From contig JAFTZM010000042.1 in assembly GCA_017464525.1 (NCBI GenBank), positions 1-58,187 on the forward strand: a stretch of 58,187 nt of DNA, read 5' to 3'. Below the pieces are notes generated by a model. The model was not told where the DNA came from. It was given only the letters and a program-made list of their open reading frames with translations, and ran no database searches. The stretch is from Clostridia bacterium (GTDB taxonomy: Bacteria; Bacillota; Clostridia; Oscillospirales; QAKW01). Position 1 is the stretch's first letter. Each line of letters starts with the position of its first letter. The position numbers and the translations under genes were made by a program. Positions 1 through 9,500 of the stretch are shown one piece after another.

Positions 1-359
1 AGAGCTGCAACTCCACAGTGACCAAGGCTTTCAATACACATCTCATCCGTATTTTAAGCTAACTCAAGAATACAACATTACGCCGTCAATGTCAAGACGT
101 GGAAATCCATATGACAACGCTTTGGCGGAAAATTTCTTTTCCATCCTTAAAACTGAATGTATTTATCGTGTAAAACTTCAGACCTACGAGGAGGCTCGCC
201 TCCTCATAGGTGAATACATCCACTTCTATAATCATCAACGTATCCAACTAAAAACAAAACTGACACCACTTGAAAAGCGATGTCAGTATGTTGCTTAAAA
301 TATAATATTAACTACCATAAGGTGCTTTTTGTACTGTCCGCACAAATTGGAGCAGTCCA
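1..359 (+). mobile_element. IS3-family insertion sequence, right-end fragment
   Basis: The contig opens inside an IS3-type element. It contains the last 98 codons of the DDE transposase (2-298), a short AT-rich tail, and a GC-richer end sequence at about 330-359 that looks like the terminal inverted repeat (reads TACTGTCCGCACAAATTGG, then AGCAGTCCA). The left end lies outside the window, so the repeat pair and the target duplication cannot be confirmed. The end sequence does not resemble that of the IS3 fragment at the other end of the window, so these are two different elements. Confidence 0.8.
2..298 (+). CDS. IS3-family transposase (OrfB), C-terminal part only
   Basis: Catalytic half of an IS3-family DDE transposase (rve integrase core), which cuts and joins the element's ends to target DNA. 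The frame is already open at base 2 and reads LHSDQGFQYTS, which carries the second catalytic Asp. It continues through MSRRGNPYDNA and AENFFSILKTE, which carries the catalytic Glu, and ends with the usual YNHQRIQLKTKLTPLEK tail and a TAA stop. The N-terminus and the OrfA partner are outside the window. A start at the internal Met codon (base 89) would be artificial, because conserved residues precede it. Nothing suggests decay in the visible part. Confidence 0.9.
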   Translation, partial: ELQLHSDQGFQYTSHPYFKLTQEYNITPSMSRRGNPYDNALAENFFSILKTECIYRVKLQTYEEARLLIGEYIHFYNHQRIQLKTKLTPLEKRCQYVA

Positions 360-387
360 CGTTTGATAGGTCGCTTTGTTTTGTTGT

Positions 388-2352
388 TTAATATTCGATC
401 TCAGTGATCTGCCAACAATCGATTTTTGGAATTGTGAATTCGATTCGGCCGTTGGTGTAGGTGTAGGGAAGGGGAGTGCCCTCGGGAACAAGGGTCACTG
501 CCTTGGGAGCCCGGTCGCTCCGGAGAGAAACGGCGGTGTTATAAAGGGGAATGATATCTTCGATCACCTCGATCTTATCACCGCGACGGACGGGGGAGGC
601 ATAAAGGGTATGCACCATCTGCTTGTTGCCCTGCTCGGTCAGGGTCAGGATGCCTTGGGCAGGCAGGTCGGTGCGTACGCTGATCTCGTCACCCAGCAAC
701 TCTTGGATGACTTCCCGAACGATCTGTTTGGTGTAGATGTTGCCTTGCTGGTAATACTCATGGAAGAGGCGCTGAGAAAGATATGCGGTATTACCGTTGA
801 TTACCACAGCGTCGCTGTATTTTTCGCCGCTGGCGGGAGCGTGCTTATGGGAGCAGAAATGTTCAATCGTGCGGTTGAAATAGGGCTTTTCTACGATGGC
901 CGTCACCTTGCCGGCGGTGGCGGTCACCTTGGTGCTGTCCTCATAGATGATGTAAGCGGCATTGCGGAGACTGGGCAGATCGCCTTCCGGGCGGATGTAA
1001 GTCGGGTTGTATTCGCTCATCCCCTCATAACGGACGCCCAGATCAATGGCAAAATCTGTCTTATCCGGATCCATGCCGGATTGGTAGCTAGCCAGCAGCT
1101 TGCCGCCTTGGGCAAGATAACCGTTGATCTTTTCGGTCAGCGCAGCATCCAGGATGCAATGGTCGGGCAGGATCACCAACTTGTAGCCGGAAAGATCCGC
1201 TTCGGTATCCACCACATCAAAAAGATAATGGCTTTCCAGCAGGATGCGGGCGCAGCCGGCATTGCTGCCGGGAACCCGGCTGGCTTCTAAGTTAAAGTAA
1301 TTGGCGATGGCTTCATTGGAAAGGATGGCGATATCCGATCTGTTGCGGGCATCCTTCAGCCAGGGCTCCCGCTCCTCGATGGTCTTATAGGCCTCACCGA
1401 TGAGGGAATAGGTGGCGTTATCCATCAGGCCGGAGGGATGCAGCTGATCGCCAATGGAGCATTTGGCGCCGTTGGCAGCGGAAAGAGCAACCTCGTAGCG
1501 CAGGGCGTTTGGGTGTTTGTAGCCGCCGAATTCACCCCAAGTCTTATGGAACTTGCCGGTCATTCCCAAATAATCCATGCCGATGGTGCGCACATACGCG
1601 GCAGACATGGGGAAGTGGTCGTATCCCCAACCGCCGGTAGGCAGGCTTTCCAGCTCTAAATGTGTGTCCATATGGGCCAGATCCCGCCGGCCATGGCGGA
1701 TGTGGCCGCCATTGTGGAATACCGGCAGGCCGGGCTTTACTGCATCGATGGTCTCCCGGACTCTGCGGGTGTAATTGTCATAAACCTCTTCTGCCAGCCG
1801 GAGCACATCCTTGGGTTCATTGATATCCAGCCCCTTTTCTGCCATGCTCTTTTTGCAGTTTTCGCAATAGCAGGGATAAACACTCACAATATCCAGGAAG
1901 ATCCCGTCTGCATCGTAGTTTTCACAAACCTCACGGATCTCTCCCAAAAGCTTATCCAGATAGGCGGAATTAAGGCAGAGTTTGTGGTAGCGAGGGGTGG
2001 AAAAATCCACCTCGCCTGCTTCATAGGAGTTGGGGCTCCATGCCAGCCACTCCGGGTGAACTACAGCGGATTTTTCATCAAAGCCGGCGGAGATGTAAAC
2101 GGGGGTCTTAACATCGATCTCGTGGGCCGCCTCGATCTGCGCCTTCAGCAGGTCAAAGCCCAGCTCCGGGTGCATTTCGTTGACCTTCGTGGGGTGGTAG
2201 GACCAGCCGTGGTGGCACTTGGAGAACACGGTGATGGAATCAACATGCCCCTTTTTCAGCATCTCCTGAAACTGCTCCTTGGAAAAATCCTTGCCGACGC
2301 CGGGGATCTTTTCCGATGTGTGGAAATCAAGATGGATTTGTCTGTATCTCAT
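388..2352 (-). CDS. putative glycoside hydrolase (GHL6-like TIM barrel with beta-galactosidase trimerisation-like domain)
   Basis: A 654-residue protein without a signal peptide, so probably a cytoplasmic carbohydrate-active enzyme. The opening RYRQIHLDFHTSE and the strand DGIFLDIV (about 149-156), followed by CYCENC (about 161-166), fit the hypothetical glycosyl hydrolase 6 barrel. LELESLPTGGWGYDHF (about 232-247) is another conserved-looking barrel segment. From about residue 340 a Rossmann-like segment (SDIAILSNEA, then YKLVILPDHCIL) resembles the beta-galactosidase trimerisation domain, followed by a C-terminal beta-rich part. The substrate is not evident; fucosides or galactosides are guesses from the fold. 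ATG start with GAGGTG upstream. It is monocistronic, and its 3' end lies 29 bases from the IS fragment. Confidence 0.7.
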   Translation of the reverse strand: MRYRQIHLDFHTSEKIPGVGKDFSKEQFQEMLKKGHVDSITVFSKCHHGWSYHPTKVNEMHPELGFDLLKAQIEAAHEIDVKTPVYISAGFDEKSAVVHPEWLAWSPNSYEAGEVDFSTPRYHKLCLNSAYLDKLLGEIREVCENYDADGIFLDIVSVYPCYCENCKKSMAEKGLDINEPKDVLRLAEEVYDNYTRRVRETIDAVKPGLPVFHNGGHIRHGRRDLAHMDTHLELESLPTGGWGYDHFPMSAAYVRTIGMDYLGMTGKFHKTWGEFGGYKHPNALRYEVALSAANGAKCSIGDQLHPSGLMDNATYSLIGEAYKTIEEREPWLKDARNRSDIAILSNEAIANYFNLEASRVPGSNAGCARILLESHYLFDVVDTEADLSGYKLVILPDHCILDAALTEKINGYLAQGGKLLASYQSGMDPDKTDFAIDLGVRYEGMSEYNPTYIRPEGDLPSLRNAAYIIYEDSTKVTATAGKVTAIVEKPYFNRTIEHFCSHKHAPASGEKYSDAVVINGNTAYLSQRLFHEYYQQGNIYTKQIVREVIQELLGDEISVRTDLPAQGILTLTEQGNKQMVHTLYASPVRRGDKIEVIEDIIPLYNTAVSLRSDRAPKAVTLVPEGTPLPYTYTNGRIEFTIPKIDCWQITEIEY

Positions 2353-2382
2353 AATTCACCTCAAAATATGTATTTTTATTCT

Positions 2383-2411
2383 ATAATACAATTTTTGCTT
2401 CATATTTTCAA
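2383..2411 (-). promoter_or_regulatory. predicted sigma-A promoter for the glycoside hydrolase
   Basis: On the minus strand a TTGAAA box (2406-2411) and a TATTAT box (2383-2388) are separated by 17 bases, about 30 bases upstream of the ATG. This is visual consensus matching only. Confidence 0.5.
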
Positions 2412-2449
2412 TATAATATCCCGCAATTATATGGATTTTTCAGAAAACA

Positions 2450-2478
2450 TTGACAAATTCTTCTCTCCGTATTATGAT
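2450..2478 (+). promoter_or_regulatory. predicted sigma-A promoter for the small membrane protein
   Basis: TTGACA (2450-2455), a 17-base spacer and TATGAT (2473-2478) lie 35 bases upstream of the start of the 79-residue gene. It is divergent from the glycoside-hydrolase promoter. Confidence 0.6.
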
Positions 2479-2513
2479 ATTCAATAACGGAATATGACGA
2501 AAGGAGAAGGAAT

Positions 2514-2753
2514 ATGGACTTTTTAAAGAAGCTTTGGCCCACTCCCTTTAAGATCGAAAAAGGCAATGTGGCATCCCTGATCGTTCAACTGGTGATCTTT
2601 GTGGTGGTATGTGCCGTGATCGGCTGGCTGATCGGCCTGCTGGCCGGAATTCCCCTCATCGGCATCATCTTTTCTTTGGCCGGTGCCCTGATGGAGATCT
2701 ACGGTCTGGTGGGTATCGTGCTTTGCATCCTGAAATTTATCGGCACTGTGTGA
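2514..2753 (+). CDS. small membrane protein, function unknown
   Basis: A 79-residue protein preceded by a strong Shine-Dalgarno (AAAGGAGAAGG) and its own promoter. It has a short N-terminal amphipathic stretch (about 1-22) and two hydrophobic helices (about 23-47 and 48-77) rich in Gly, Ile and Leu. There are no catalytic residues or Cys motif. Similar small two-helix proteins are common, unassigned genes in gut Clostridia. The stop codon lies one base before a MITE-like element, which probably carries its transcription terminator. I do not recognise a specific family. The promoter, ribosome-binding site and clean reading frame make the gene itself credible. Confidence 0.7.
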   Translation: MDFLKKLWPTPFKIEKGNVASLIVQLVIFVVVCAVIGWLIGLLAGIPLIGIIFSLAGALMEIYGLVGIVLCILKFIGTV

Positions 2754-2754
2754 C

Positions 2755-3065
2755 AAAAAAGCAACCGCTTCTGGGCGGCGCACCATAGTGAGGAACCCGG
2801 TTTTGCCTTGACCTTTTTCCCAGCAAGAATGTTTTTAACCTTGAAATACGGCAGTATTCCTGTGTGTTCAAGCCATCCTTGCAAGAAAAATCTGCAGCGG
2901 CAAAACTGCGAAGCACTTAAAAATCAGACATTTTTGTGTCAGACAAAGCGAAAGACCACGGTAACGCTGTCGCGTACCGTGGTCTTTTAATGCTGTATTG
3001 GCGCAAAAAAGACGATTTTTAAGCGGATTATCACTATGGTGCGCCGCCCTTGCGGTTGCTTTTTT
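2755..3065. repeat. MITE-like inverted-repeat element (copy 1)
   Basis: A 311-bp non-coding segment bounded by imperfect inverted repeats of about 35 bp: left arm 2755-2790, right arm 3032-3065. Both arms read AAAAAAGCAACCGC, then GGGCGGCGCACCATAGTG after a 2-4 base difference. It carries an internal perfect 13-bp stem (2951-2963 with 2975-2987, AAAGACCACGGTA). It sits exactly between the convergent stop codons of the small membrane protein and glmM and may terminate both. A related element with the same architecture lies at 15321-15599. No transposase is encoded, so mobilisation in trans would be needed. Confidence 0.7.
2951..2989. terminator. stem-loop with T tract inside MITE-like copy 1
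   Basis: A perfect 13-bp stem (AAAGACCACGGTA paired with TACCGTGGTCTTT) with an 11-base loop. A/T runs lie on both flanks, so it could terminate transcription from either side between two convergent genes. Confidence 0.55.
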
Positions 3066-3067
3066 AC

Positions 3068-4411
3068 TTAAAATAGCTGGGAAAGCCGGATGTCGGTGGA
3101 TTCCTCCAGCGCCTTGGCAGTTTTGCGTACCAGCTTCTCCTCGGGGCCTTCTACCAGGATCCGGATATAAGGCTCGGTACCGGAGGGACGCACCAGAATT
3201 CTGCCGTGGCCCGCAAAGGCGGCTTCGGCCTTGGCCACATCCTTCAGGAAGACCTCGTCCTTCATCAGCTTGCGCTTTTGCAGATCGTCGGCATTCACGT
3301 TGATCTGCACTTGAGGATAAGGGCGGAAGATGTCGTAAACATCCTCGCTGGTCATCTTCAGGGCCTTCATGGCACAAAGAAGCATGATGGCGGTGAGCTG
3401 ACCGTCACCGGTGGTGGCCTTTTCTAAAAAGATGATGTGGCCGCTGTTTTCACCGCCCAGCACATAATCGCGCTCCATCATCTCTTCCAGTACATACCGG
3501 TCGCCAACCTTGGTGGTGGGTACGTTGATGCCGTTCTGGTTCATCTTTTCGATGAGACCTAAGTTGGACATCACGGTGGCAACCAGGGAGTTTTGCTTTA
3601 ACCGGCTGCGCTCCTTGAGGTAAAGAGCCAGGACTGCCAGGATCTTATCGCCGTCGATAAGGCGGCCCTTGCTGTCGCAGGCCAGGCAGCGGTCGGCGTC
3701 CCCGTCAAAGGCAAAGCCGATATCTGCTTCCTTGCGGCATACAATGGCAGCCAGCTCCTCCATGTGCATAGAGCCGCAGCCTTCGTTGATGTTCACACCG
3801 TTGGGCTTATCGTGATAGATCCGGGCATCCACGCCTAGCTCTTCAAATACTCGATGGGCGGTATCGCTGGTGGCGCCGTTGGCGCAATCCAGAATGACCT
3901 TAAAGCTGCTGATCTCTTCCTCGCAGGCCTGCTTGATGTGCTCGCAGTAGAAATCCTTTGCCTTCAGGTTATAGCTCAGATTGCCGGGCTTTTCGGCGGG
4001 GGCGATCTCAAAGGGATCCATCAGCCCCTCAATCTCATCCTCCTTGGCGTCGGGCAGCTTGATGCCGCCTTTGGTCAGGATCTTGATGCCGTTGTAATAA
4101 TAGGGGTTGTGAGAGGCCGAGATCATGACCCCTGCGGTGGCCCCCATCCGGTCGATCAGAAAGGCCAGGGCAGGGGTGGGGAGTACGCCGATGTGCTCCA
4201 CATTACAACCGGAATAGGTAAAACCGCTGATCAGGGCGCCCATCAGCATATCCTTGGATGCACGGGTGTCGCTGCCGATGATGACCTTGCAATTGTTATT
4301 GTCCTTTTTGAAAAGGTATCCGCAGGCCGCACCGCAGCGAAATGCCAGCTCAGGGGTGAGCGCTTTGTTCACGACCCCCCGGATACCGTCTGTACCGAAA
4401 TATCTTCCCAT
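3068..4411 (-). CDS. glmM: phosphoglucosamine mutase
   Basis: Converts glucosamine-6-phosphate to glucosamine-1-phosphate, the step after GlmS on the way to UDP-GlcNAc for peptidoglycan. The length of 447 residues is normal for the family. Visible family marks are the opening GRYFGTDGIRGV, the catalytic phosphoserine loop ISASHNP (residues 97-103, Ser100), the metal-binding DGDADR (236-241) and the C-terminal phosphate-binding RPSGTEPYIRI. It is transcribed as the second gene after glmS with a 13-base gap, so the two enzymes for consecutive reactions are co-expressed. Its 3' end abuts the MITE-like element. No oddities seen. Confidence 0.97.
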   Translation of the reverse strand: MGRYFGTDGIRGVVNKALTPELAFRCGAACGYLFKKDNNNCKVIIGSDTRASKDMLMGALISGFTYSGCNVEHIGVLPTPALAFLIDRMGATAGVMISASHNPYYYNGIKILTKGGIKLPDAKEDEIEGLMDPFEIAPAEKPGNLSYNLKAKDFYCEHIKQACEEEISSFKVILDCANGATSDTAHRVFEELGVDARIYHDKPNGVNINEGCGSMHMEELAAIVCRKEADIGFAFDGDADRCLACDSKGRLIDGDKILAVLALYLKERSRLKQNSLVATVMSNLGLIEKMNQNGINVPTTKVGDRYVLEEMMERDYVLGGENSGHIIFLEKATTGDGQLTAIMLLCAMKALKMTSEDVYDIFRPYPQVQINVNADDLQKRKLMKDEVFLKDVAKAEAAFAGHGRILVRPSGTEPYIRILVEGPEEKLVRKTAKALEESTDIRLSQLF

Positions 4412-4424
4412 TTTAGTGTCCTCC

Positions 4425-6206
4425 TTATTCTACAGTAACGCTCTTGGCTAAATTTCTGGGTTGATCCACATCATTCCCCCGGGCTACCGCCACATGGTAG
4501 CCGAAAAGCTGAGTCAGGATCACGCCGGGGATGGGGGAGATGAAATCGGAGCAATCCGGCAGGGTGAGCCGGTGATCTCCAAAACTGCTGATATCCACAT
4601 CAGCGTAGGTGATGCAAAGTACCTTGGCGCCCCGGGAATGAACCTCCCGGATATTGCCGGCGGTCTTGGCAATGCGGCTGCGATCGGTCATCACAGCGAT
4701 CACAGGGGTGCCTTCCTCGATCAGCGAGATGGTGCCGTGCTTTAATTCACCGGCAGCGTAGGCTTCGCTGTGCACATAAGAGATCTCTTTTAATTTCAAA
4801 GAGCCCTCGCAGCTCACAGAATAGTCCTGCCCCCGGCCGATGAAAAAGAGATGCTTCGCTTCGTGATAGAGCTTTGCCAGCTCTTTGCAGGCCTCTTCCT
4901 GCTTCAGCACCTCTTCGATCAGAGCGGGCAACTGCTCCATTTCGGCGCATTTTTCCTGCAGATCGGCGGGATTTCCCAATTTTAAAGCCAGCATATAGAG
5001 CAGAACCACCTGGCAGGTGTAGGCCTTGGTGGTGGCCACGCTGATCTCCGGGCCGGCAGCGGTGTAGATCACGGTGTCGGCCTCTCTGGCAAGGGAACTG
5101 CCCCATACATTTACGATCCCCAGGGTGGGAATTCCCCGTTCTTTGGCCAGCCGCAGGGCGGCCAGAGAGTCGGCCGTCTCGCCGGATTGAGAGATCACCA
5201 CCACCAGATCGTCCTTGGTCAGGATGGGATCGGCATAGCGAAATTCGCTGGCGATCTCCACCGTCACAGGGATGCGGGCAATCTTTTCAATGGCATATTT
5301 TCCTAAAAGTCCCGCATGATAGGCAGAGCCGCAGGCTACGATATGAATGGTACCCTTTACGCTGAGGGCATCTTCAGGGAAGAGCACGCCGTTTTGATAA
5401 TAGCGGGCAATGGTCTCCTTCACCACATGGGGCTGCTCGGCAATCTCCTTGGCCATGAAGTGGGGATAGCCCCCCTTGCGGGCACTCTGTTCATCCCAGT
5501 CTGCGGTGCGATAGGCCTTTTCGATGGGCTCATCGGCCTCGTTCAGGAATTCAACCTTTTCTTCGGTCAGAATGGCCAGCTCTCCTTCTTCCATCAGCCA
5601 GTAATCATGGGTGTATTCCAGAATGGCAGGAATGTCGGAGGCGATGAAATTTTCTCCCTCACCTCGACCGATGATCAGGGGGCTGTCTTTTCGCAGGGCA
5701 TAAAGCTTACCGGGATGATCCTCAAAAAGCACGCCTAAGGCATAAGAGCCCTCCAGTCGGGCAGAGGCCGCCCGCAGAGCGGGGATGGGGTCGCCGGTGT
5801 AAAGCTTGTTCAGCAGCAGAGCGATGAGCTCGGTGTCGGTATCGCTGACCGGCCGGATGCCTTTGGCAGCCAGCTCAGCCCGCAGCTCCCGGTCATTTTC
5901 AATGATGCCGTTGTGTACCAGCACCACCTTGCCGCTGCGGTGGGGATGGGCATTCACATCGCTGGGGGCACCGTGGGTTGCCCAGCGGGTGTGGCCGATG
6001 CCGATCCGTGCGCCGGCAGTATCCTTCCCGGAAACCTGCTCCTCCAGAACCGCAACCTTACCTTTATTTTTATAAATATCGATTTTTCCTTCCTTTTCCA
6101 GGGCGATCCCTGCGGAGTCGTAACCCCGGTATTCCAACTTCTTCAACCCACCGATGAGTACCTCGGCGGTATCACGCTTGCCTGCGTATCCGATAATTCC
6201 GCACAT
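4425..6206 (-). CDS. glmS: glutamine--fructose-6-phosphate aminotransferase (isomerising)
   Basis: Makes glucosamine-6-phosphate from fructose-6-phosphate and glutamine, the entry point of amino-sugar and cell-wall precursor synthesis. The 593 residues cover the N-terminal class II glutaminase domain (MCGIIGYAG, with Cys2 becoming the nucleophile once Met is removed; GHTRWATHG) and two SIS sugar-isomerase domains (VACGSAYHAG and VISQSGETADS in the first). It ends with the family tail LAKSVTVE. It is the first gene of a glmS-glmM operon. The upstream region does not look like a glmS ribozyme. Instead a leader with a terminator hairpin separates promoter and start codon, which suggests another form of control. 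Confidence 0.97.
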   Translation of the reverse strand: MCGIIGYAGKRDTAEVLIGGLKKLEYRGYDSAGIALEKEGKIDIYKNKGKVAVLEEQVSGKDTAGARIGIGHTRWATHGAPSDVNAHPHRSGKVVLVHNGIIENDRELRAELAAKGIRPVSDTDTELIALLLNKLYTGDPIPALRAASARLEGSYALGVLFEDHPGKLYALRKDSPLIIGRGEGENFIASDIPAILEYTHDYWLMEEGELAILTEEKVEFLNEADEPIEKAYRTADWDEQSARKGGYPHFMAKEIAEQPHVVKETIARYYQNGVLFPEDALSVKGTIHIVACGSAYHAGLLGKYAIEKIARIPVTVEIASEFRYADPILTKDDLVVVISQSGETADSLAALRLAKERGIPTLGIVNVWGSSLAREADTVIYTAAGPEISVATTKAYTCQVVLLYMLALKLGNPADLQEKCAEMEQLPALIEEVLKQEEACKELAKLYHEAKHLFFIGRGQDYSVSCEGSLKLKEISYVHSEAYAAGELKHGTISLIEEGTPVIAVMTDRSRIAKTAGNIREVHSRGAKVLCITYADVDISSFGDHRLTLPDCSDFISPIPGVILTQLFGYHVAVARGNDVDQPRNLAKSVTVE

Positions 6207-6252
6207 AATATAGTTCCTTTCGATTTTTAATATAGTTTATGGCGCAGCAGGC

Positions 6253-6352
6253 AAAAAAATCAGGCCTTTCGCGGAAAAAGCGAAAGACCTATAAATAGAT
6301 ATAGTTATTCCATTAAATGCTCTCGCTGCACCTGGCAGCACACAGTCAACGA
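6253..6352 (-). promoter_or_regulatory. structured 5' leader of glmS with intrinsic terminator (candidate riboregulator)
   Basis: Between the predicted start of transcription (about 6352) and glmS lie about 145 leader bases. The first half can fold with CCAU/AUGG ends closing a GCUGC/GCAGC hairpin (about 6313-6350). The second half forms an 11-bp stem (6262-6272 with 6280-6290, one G-U pair) followed by seven U residues (6253-6259), a textbook intrinsic terminator upstream of the gene. That arrangement implies attenuation. The conserved core of the glmS ribozyme is not recognisable, and no known riboswitch class was identified by eye. Confidence 0.55.
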
Positions 6353-6358
6353 TGGTTT

Positions 6359-6386
6359 ATTATACCAGATAAATCTTTTTTGTCAA
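6359..6386 (-). promoter_or_regulatory. predicted sigma-A promoter for glmS-glmM
   Basis: Minus-strand TTGACA (6381-6386) and TATAAT (6359-6364) are both perfect consensus, with a 16-base spacer. Transcription would begin near 6352, giving a long leader before glmS. Confidence 0.75.
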
Positions 6387-6480
6387 GTGATGTTTAACAA
6401 AATTTTAAATTTGTTTTTGGCGGTTTTTCACAAACCTCAAAAAAATGAATAAAAATGTTTCAAAATTCCGCACATGATTA

Positions 6481-6509
6481 TTGACTTTTTCGGCTTCATA
6501 AAATATAAT
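6481..6509 (+). promoter_or_regulatory. predicted sigma-A promoter for the first SLH protein
   Basis: TTGACT (6481-6486), a 17-base spacer and perfect TATAAT (6504-6509). The 67-base leader ends in AGGAGG before the ATG. Together these predict strong expression, as expected for a surface protein. Confidence 0.7.
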
Positions 6510-6576
6510 ATCATTAATGTATCATCGGTGAATTATGTTCGATAGCCGATTGACGTTCTGACAGGAGGTTGTAAGA

Positions 6577-9500
6577 ATGATGAAAATGAAGAAGTTCTCT
6601 GCTGCTTTACTGGCTGTGGTGATGCTGATCTCCATGTTATCCTGCATGGTATTCAGCGCCTCTGCCGCAACCACCCTTGGCGGCCCGGTTACCATTGAAC
6701 CGATCGAAAAGGTCGGTAATCAGGTGCTGACCGGTGCTGCGCTGCCTGGAAACATCAGAGTTGTTAACGAGGATTGGAACGGTAGCATTACCAATACTGC
6801 CGTTTTCATTAAGCTGGACGGTAAGCCCTATAGAGCTACCTTCGGTATCAATGCCTTCAGCGAGATCGCTGATGCAGTGGATTCTGCCGAGTCCAACGAT
6901 ACGATCTACGTTGCCGCAGGTTCCTATAATGCTACCTTGAACCTGACCGATGTGAACCAGCTGAAGATCTACGGTCCTTGGGCCGGCGTCTCCCCCAATA
7001 ATCCGGATTTTGAGACTGCCGCCGATCTGGCTGAGCCCAACCCTGCCCGTCCCGATGCGAACAATACGGATGCTGCAGAGGCTGCTGAGACCGAGGCTGT
7101 GTTCTACGGTACTGTAAATCTGCTCTCCTCTGCTCAGGCAGATGCCCATACCACTCTGGACGGTCTGTATTTTGCGGGCAGCTCCACCATCACACTGGGC
7201 ACCGGCGGTACCTACCGTATTGGTACTTATCTGCGGAACAATGTTATTAACGTTTCCACCAGTCAGTTCGTTAATATGAACCGCGGTATGAACCCCGGCT
7301 TTGAGGCAGAATACAACCGCGTGCTGAACGGTAAGCAGTTCCACGGCACCGGCGGCTTCATGGGTTCTATCCATCGCTATAACTATTTCAATCTGACGGA
7401 CTATATGTTCCACCCCGGCTCCGTGCAGAACGGTTCCTCCGGTAACATTGCCCTGATCGAGTGTAACTATTTTGAAAATTGCGCCGGCGTGATGTACTAC
7501 GGCAGCAACAATTACCAGACCGTAGCCTACTCCGTTGTGATCAAGGATAACTACATCAAGCAGGTGACTCCTGGTTCTTATATTGTTAATAACGAATACG
7601 ATTCCTTCCACTCTATGCCCGGTATCACCTTCCAGATCACCGGCAACGAGATCTACGGGATCACCAGAGGCACCACTGTATTCCAGTTCCCCTATCGGGC
7701 CTCCGAACATAACTTGAACAGATATCGCTACATCGTTAATATTACAGATAACATTATCGATCTGCCTGTGAACCAGTCTCTGGTAAATGCCGAGATGGCC
7801 GGTGTGATCAACTGTTCCTATAACCAATTCCTCCAGGGTGTTGCCCTGAAGCAGATCATCCATGAGGAGAAAGACTGTGATGTTGTTCTCTATCCTTACT
7901 ATGATGCAGAATGGAATCTGATCGGCGATGCCAGAGTTATCAGCGCCGTCGGTGGCACTGTGGATCAGGAGGATAAGAAGATCGTTATGGAGCTGGGCGA
8001 TTATGCCGAGGATACCATGGATCTTTCCCAGGTGCTGGTTGCTACCGGCGATATCAAGGTCTATGAGGATGCTACCCTGCTGACTGAAGTGGAAGATAAG
8101 ATCCTCTACTTTGATTCCTATATGACCACCCGCTATATTGCTGTACTTGCTCCCGACGGTGCTATTGGCAATGTTTACACCCTCTCTGTTACCAAGGATC
8201 TTAGCCAGGATGCTAAGCTGCTGAAGGTTCTGGAGAATCATTCTCAGGTAGAGGTGGTTGAGAATGGTACTGAGTTTACCGTGACCATGCCTGCCGATGT
8301 GGCCTTCCTGGATTATGAGCTGAAGGTTTCTGCCGGTGCTAAGGTTGAGCTGTTCAGCGATGAGGCTTATACCAAGGCTCTGGAGATCAAAGATAATTAT
8401 ATCCCCTACGGTACCAACGGAAACTATTATACTGTTTATGTGAAGATCACCTCCGAGGACGGTGTTTCTGCTGTCGGTTACTACAGTGTCGTGTTTGAAA
8501 GAGAACGTTCCGATCTGTACGATCCCAGCATTACCTCCATTGTAACTCCTGAAGGCGACTACACCATCCGGCCGGACAGAACGGCTGCCGATACCCTCTG
8601 GATGGCTTATTATGCCGGCAACAAGCTGCTGGGCGATACCGTCTTTGAGTTCACTACCACCCCCGGCGCTACCTATACTGTGATGGATGCAAACGGCAAG
8701 GTCGTTTCCTCCTCTGCCGCTGTGAAGGCTCTGCCCTTGAAGGATGGCACCAATAACTTTACCATCAAGGTGAAGGATTCTGTCAGCGAAAACACCATGA
8801 AGTTTGTGGTAGAGAATGGCACTCGTTCCTCCGATGCTACCATCTCCGGTGTGACCGGTCAGGCTCCGATCATTGTTGATAATACCATCACCCTGATCGT
8901 CGGTGGTACCACCTTCTCCGGTACCTTTGAAACCAGAAGTCCCTATGCCAAGGTAAAGATCTATGCCGATGAAGGAAAGACCATCGAGATGACCTATAGC
9001 TCTACTCCCTATACTGAGGTCACCACTAACCGTACCATTGATGAAAGAACCTTCAATCTGCCTACTGCTCACGCTACCAATGAGTATTTTGTTGTGAGCA
9101 CTGCAGAGGACGGTACTGTTAAGAACTACACCCTGATCCTCAAAAAGAATGTTGCTTCCGCCACCTATATGGATGTTGCCAACGGTCAGTGGTATAGCTC
9201 CTTTATTCAGACCGTGAGCGACGCCGGTATCGTATACGGTGAAGCTGAGGGTGAAGGTCAGGTATTCCGTCCCAACGATTCCGCTTCCCGTGAAGAGATG
9301 GCTACCATCATTGCACGTCTGCTCAAGAGCAACGGCTCCAACTTCAAAGATCTGAAACTGAACTATGTGGATGAAGCCGCCATTTCCGAGTGGGCTCTGG
9401 ATAATGTAAAGGTTGCGAAGTTCTATGATGTAATGGGCGGCCACCTGGAAGGCAGCCAGCTGTACTTCATGCCCGCTGCCAGCATTACCCGCGAAGAGGT

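Noticed and set aside
3068..3377. Short frames overlapping the end of glmM on both strands
   Set aside because: They have no ribosome-binding site and conflict with the fully conserved glmM frame.
6253..6352. glmS ribozyme
   Set aside because: The leader is too short and lacks the conserved pseudoknotted core and cleavage-site context of known glmS ribozymes; a terminator occupies the space instead.
6637..9444. A 935-codon open frame antisense to the first SLH gene
   Set aside because: The sense frame has signal peptide, SLH repeats, promoter and ribosome-binding site. The antisense frame is open because the gene's codon bias avoids TTA, CTA and TCA; it lacks a start signal and its protein is low-complexity.
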